Part shown: in pieces, positions 62,100-64,000 of the stretch
Position numbering within the stretch: the stretch's first letter is position 1
Layout of the letters: each line of letters begins with the position of its first letter
Origin: Planomicrobium sp. YIM 101495
Lineage (GTDB): Bacteria; Bacillota; Bacilli; Bacillales_A; Planococcaceae
Direction: 5' to 3'
Length of the DNA: 64,000 bases
Assembly (NCBI RefSeq): GCF_009707665.1
Contig: NZ_WLZW01000001.1
Coordinates: forward strand, 620,001 to 684,000
Notes under the pieces: model-generated
Databases searched by the model: none
Told to the model about the DNA's origin: nothing
The model's input: the letters and a program-made list of their open reading frames with translations, nothing else
Made by a program: the position numbers and the translations under genes

Positions 62100-62642
62100 T
62101 TAACTTGTTGTCATTTTTGCCCATAGAACAGCAAACGCTGTTTTGGCATCGTAAATCCGCTCGTCTTTCATCATTTCTTCCGCTTCCTCAATCGTCACTT
62201 CCATCAATTCCACGAATTCATCTTCGTCCAGCAATGCTGGTTGCTCGACTCGTTCGAGACCGGTCGCTTCATATAAATGGATGATTTCGTCCGCGAACCC
62301 CGGTGAAGTCGAGAAGGTCTGAATGTGCTTCCAGTCAGCTGCACGGTAGCCCGTCTCTTCTTCGAGTTCCCGTTTCGCTGTCGTTTCCGGCGCTTCGCCC
62401 GGCTCCAGCTTGCCTGCCGGGATTTCGATGATTGACCGCTCCAGTGCTTTCCGGAATTGCTCGACCATGATTAGCTTCCCTTCATCCGTCAGCGCAATGA
62501 CTGCGACGGCACCAGGATGCTCGATCAGTTCGCGCTTCCCTTGCTTGCCGTTCGGCAGTTCGACGTCGTCTACTTTCAAATTGATGATTTTTCCTTCATA
62601 AAGTCTTTCGGAATGGATTGTGCGTTCTTCAAATTTTTTCAT
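62100..62642 (-). CDS. nudF: ADP-ribose pyrophosphatase, Nudix family
   Basis: Hydrolyses ADP-ribose to AMP and ribose 5-phosphate. The 180-residue protein has the Nudix box GKLEPGEAPETTAKRELEEE continuing into TGY, with the catalytic RELEEE. The start at 62642 (MKKFEERTIHSERL) follows GAGGA by 5 nt; an in-frame ATG at 62654 overlaps that site. It is divergent from the aldo/keto reductase gene, and upstream of fur. Confidence 0.93.
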   Translation of the reverse strand: MKKFEERTIHSERLYEGKIINLKVDDVELPNGKQGKRELIEHPGAVAVIALTDEGKLIMVEQFRKALERSIIEIPAGKLEPGEAPETTAKRELEEETGYRAADWKHIQTFSTSPGFADEIIHLYEATGLERVEQPALLDEDEFVELMEVTIEEAEEMMKDERIYDAKTAFAVLWAKMTTS

Positions 62643-62720
62643 GATGGTCCTCATTTCGTTTGTGGATTGTCTACCAAAAAGTATACCATAGAAGAAACAG
62701 ATGGATGGAGGTGCTTGATC

Positions 62721-63623
62721 TTGAAGAACAACCGATTAGGCAAGAGTGAGTTGGAAGTAAGTGAGATCGGACTCGGCTGCATGTCGTTGCCGAACGATCT
62801 TGAAGTGGCGAAATCAATCATAGACGAAGCATTCGATCACGGCATCCGCTTTTTCGACACTGCCGACTTTTATGGCAAAGGCGAGAACGAGCAATTGGTC
62901 GGAGCTGCACTGAAAGCAAGACGACAAGATGTCATTCTCGCGACAAAAGTCGGGAATGAATGGCAAGCCGATTCCGACGAAGTGAGCTGGAACGCGACGA
63001 AGGAATACATCACCGAGCAAGTGCATAACAGTCTGCACCGCCTCGGCACCGACTACATCGACTTGTATCAGCTGCACGGAGGGATGATCACTGACGATAC
63101 AGAAGAAACGATCGATGCCTTCGAGACACTCAAAAAAGAAGGGCTGATCCGTGCTTACGGGATTTCCTCGATCCGTCCGAACGTCATCCGCCGCTTCCTC
63201 GACCAGGCGGACTTGGCATCCATCATGATGCAGTACAGCCTCCTTGACCGCCGCCCGGAAGAATTCCTCGGGCAAATTGAGGATGCAGGCGTCTCCGTCA
63301 TCACACGCGGCAGTCTCGCACAAGGCTTATTAACGAATTCCGGACTGAGCCGTGCGGAAACGAAAGGCAACTATATGAGCTACGAAAAAGAACAATTGGC
63401 GAAAACCATCTCCGACTTGACGGACGTCCACGGAGACTTGCATGCACTGGCGCTCCATAGCGTGCTCCACAATCCGGCAGTGGCATCCGCCATTACAGGT
63501 GCAAGCTCACAGACGCAGCTGCAAGACACGCTGCGTGCTTATCACGAGCAAATACCGGAGGAAACGATTCAAGATGCATTCCAGCAAGTGAAACAGGAGA
63601 ACTATACACAGCACCGCGAATGA
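62721..63623 (+). CDS. Aldo/keto reductase (YqkF-like)
   Basis: A 300-residue NADPH-dependent oxidoreductase. The TIM-barrel catalytic residues are in FFDTADFYGKGENE (Asp, Tyr) and ILATKVGNEW (Lys), with the LYQLHGG strand in the usual histidine position. The TTG at 62721 is chosen because GGAGGTG lies 7 nt before it; the frame is open further upstream only as antisense of nudF. B. subtilis has yqkF beside nudF, which supports orthology. Substrate unknown. Confidence 0.9.
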   Translation: MKNNRLGKSELEVSEIGLGCMSLPNDLEVAKSIIDEAFDHGIRFFDTADFYGKGENEQLVGAALKARRQDVILATKVGNEWQADSDEVSWNATKEYITEQVHNSLHRLGTDYIDLYQLHGGMITDDTEETIDAFETLKKEGLIRAYGISSIRPNVIRRFLDQADLASIMMQYSLLDRRPEEFLGQIEDAGVSVITRGSLAQGLLTNSGLSRAETKGNYMSYEKEQLAKTISDLTDVHGDLHALALHSVLHNPAVASAITGASSQTQLQDTLRAYHEQIPEETIQDAFQQVKQENYTQHRE

Positions 63624-63631
63624 TCATAAGC

Positions 63632-63665
63632 AAACAGCCCGGGAGAATTACTTCCCGGGCTGTTT
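63632..63665. terminator. Bidirectional terminator
   Basis: AAACAGCCCGGGA and TCCCGGGCTGTTT around an 8-nt loop, between the aldo/keto reductase and cation efflux genes, which converge. Confidence 0.9.
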
Positions 63666-63666
63666 T

Positions 63667-64000
63667 TTAATGCGCATGAGGATGGTCTGTTTGTGATCGA
63701 GTCCCTTGGCACAACATCGACTCGACGTGCGGATGGTCTTTTCCTTCTAATTGCAGTGTGACATGTCCGATCCGCTTCGCTCCGAGCTTCTTCTCAACGT
63801 CCCGCAGCAGCTGCTGGCTTTCCGTGAACGTGATGCCGTCTTCGATGACGACGTGCCCGGATAACGCATGGTCTCCGCTCGTGATGCTCCATACATGCAA
63901 ATCGTGCACTCCGCATACTCCCGGAACCGCAATAATCACGTCTACTATTTCATCAAGGTCGATATTTTTCGGCGTTCCTTCCATTAAGATATGGACCGCT
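63667..64000 (-). CDS. Cation diffusion facilitator transporter, C-terminal fragment
   Basis: Only the last 110 codons are in the window; the 5' end lies beyond the right edge. The visible part is the cytoplasmic C-terminal domain of a CDF (CzcD-like) metal exporter: ILMEGTPKNIDLDEIVDVI, then GVHDLHVWSITSGDHALSGH, a ferredoxin-like fold. The tail QTDHPHAH is histidine-rich and may bind zinc or a similar metal. Substrate metal cannot be judged without the membrane part. Confidence 0.9.
   Translation of the reverse strand, partial: AVHILMEGTPKNIDLDEIVDVIIAVPGVCGVHDLHVWSITSGDHALSGHVVIEDGITFTESQQLLRDVEKKLGAKRIGHVTLQLEGKDHPHVESMLCQGTRSQTDHPHAH

Noticed and set aside
62517-62720. N-terminal extension of the aldo/keto reductase by 68 residues
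   Set aside because: The extension is antisense to nudF and includes both promoter regions; the TTG at 62721 has a strong ribosome-binding site and matches the family start.

Overview
The window is ordinary chromosomal DNA from a low- to mid-GC Gram-positive bacterium of the order Bacillales. Nearly every gene has a clear Bacillus subtilis counterpart, and the order follows the B. subtilis aspB-to-fur arc: aspB-ypmB-ypmA-dinG, panDC-birA-cca-bshA-mgsA-dapB-ypjD, qcrABC, the aro supraoperon, menG/hep, mtrAB, hbs, gpsA-der, cmk, recQ, fer, sigX-rsiX, resABCDE, scpAB, lysA, deoB-xerD-fur. Sporulation and germination genes that normally sit inside this arc are missing at several separate places (spoIVA, the spoIIA/spoVA block with dacF, dacB-spmAB, sleB-ypeB, ypjB). 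That suggests a non-sporulating lineage, most likely in the Planococcaceae/Caryophanaceae. The genus cannot be decided from this window.

Layout. 1-10.9 kb (minus strand): 5' end of aspB, ypmB, ypmA, dinG, a repeat-filled gap, panD-panC with an attenuator-like leader, birA, cca, bshA, mgsA, dapB, ypjD. 11.0-11.9 kb (plus): ypjC. 12-23 kb (minus): a YugP-type metalloprotease, ypjA, the menaquinol:cytochrome c reductase genes, ypiFBA, then aroA-tyrA-aroH-aroB-aroC without the usual trp/hisC block. 23-27 kb: ndk, menaquinone genes hepT-menG-hepS, mtrB and folE, then a tandem hairpin repeat. 27.6-36 kb: hbs, a lipoprotein, gpsA, der, fni, a four-S1-domain protein, plsC, cmk, prsW. 36-43 kb: ansA, ypdA, a phosphoesterase, a CBS protein, a LysM protein, recQ-ypbB. 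43.2 kb (plus): fer. 43.5-53.2 kb: riboflavin uptake gene with an FMN riboswitch, rsiX-sigX, resE-resD, a second repeat-filled gap, resC-resB-resA. 53-62.7 kb: rluB, scpB-scpA, ypuF (plus), ribT, a 34-residue membrane protein, lysA, pdp, deoB, xerD, fur, nudF. 62.7-64 kb: an aldo/keto reductase (plus) and the C-terminal end of a cation efflux protein.

Functional themes: aromatic amino acid and menaquinone synthesis feeding a bc-type respiratory chain, with cytochrome c maturation and its ResDE control; bacillithiol metabolism (bshA, ypdA); cofactor supply (pantothenate, biotin, folate, riboflavin uptake); chromosome segregation (scpAB, xerD); and nucleoside salvage.

No phage, insertion sequence, CRISPR array, defence system, rRNA or tRNA gene was seen. 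The most unusual content is noncoding. Two intergenic regions 45 kb apart (3.7-4.4 kb and 48.9-49.7 kb) carry the same ordered composite of short repeats. Each holds a 61-nt long hairpin whose central stem differs in sequence but keeps its pairing. A different tandem repeat at 27.24-27.53 kb shows the same kind of compensated change. The panC leader has a promoter followed by an intrinsic-terminator-like hairpin.
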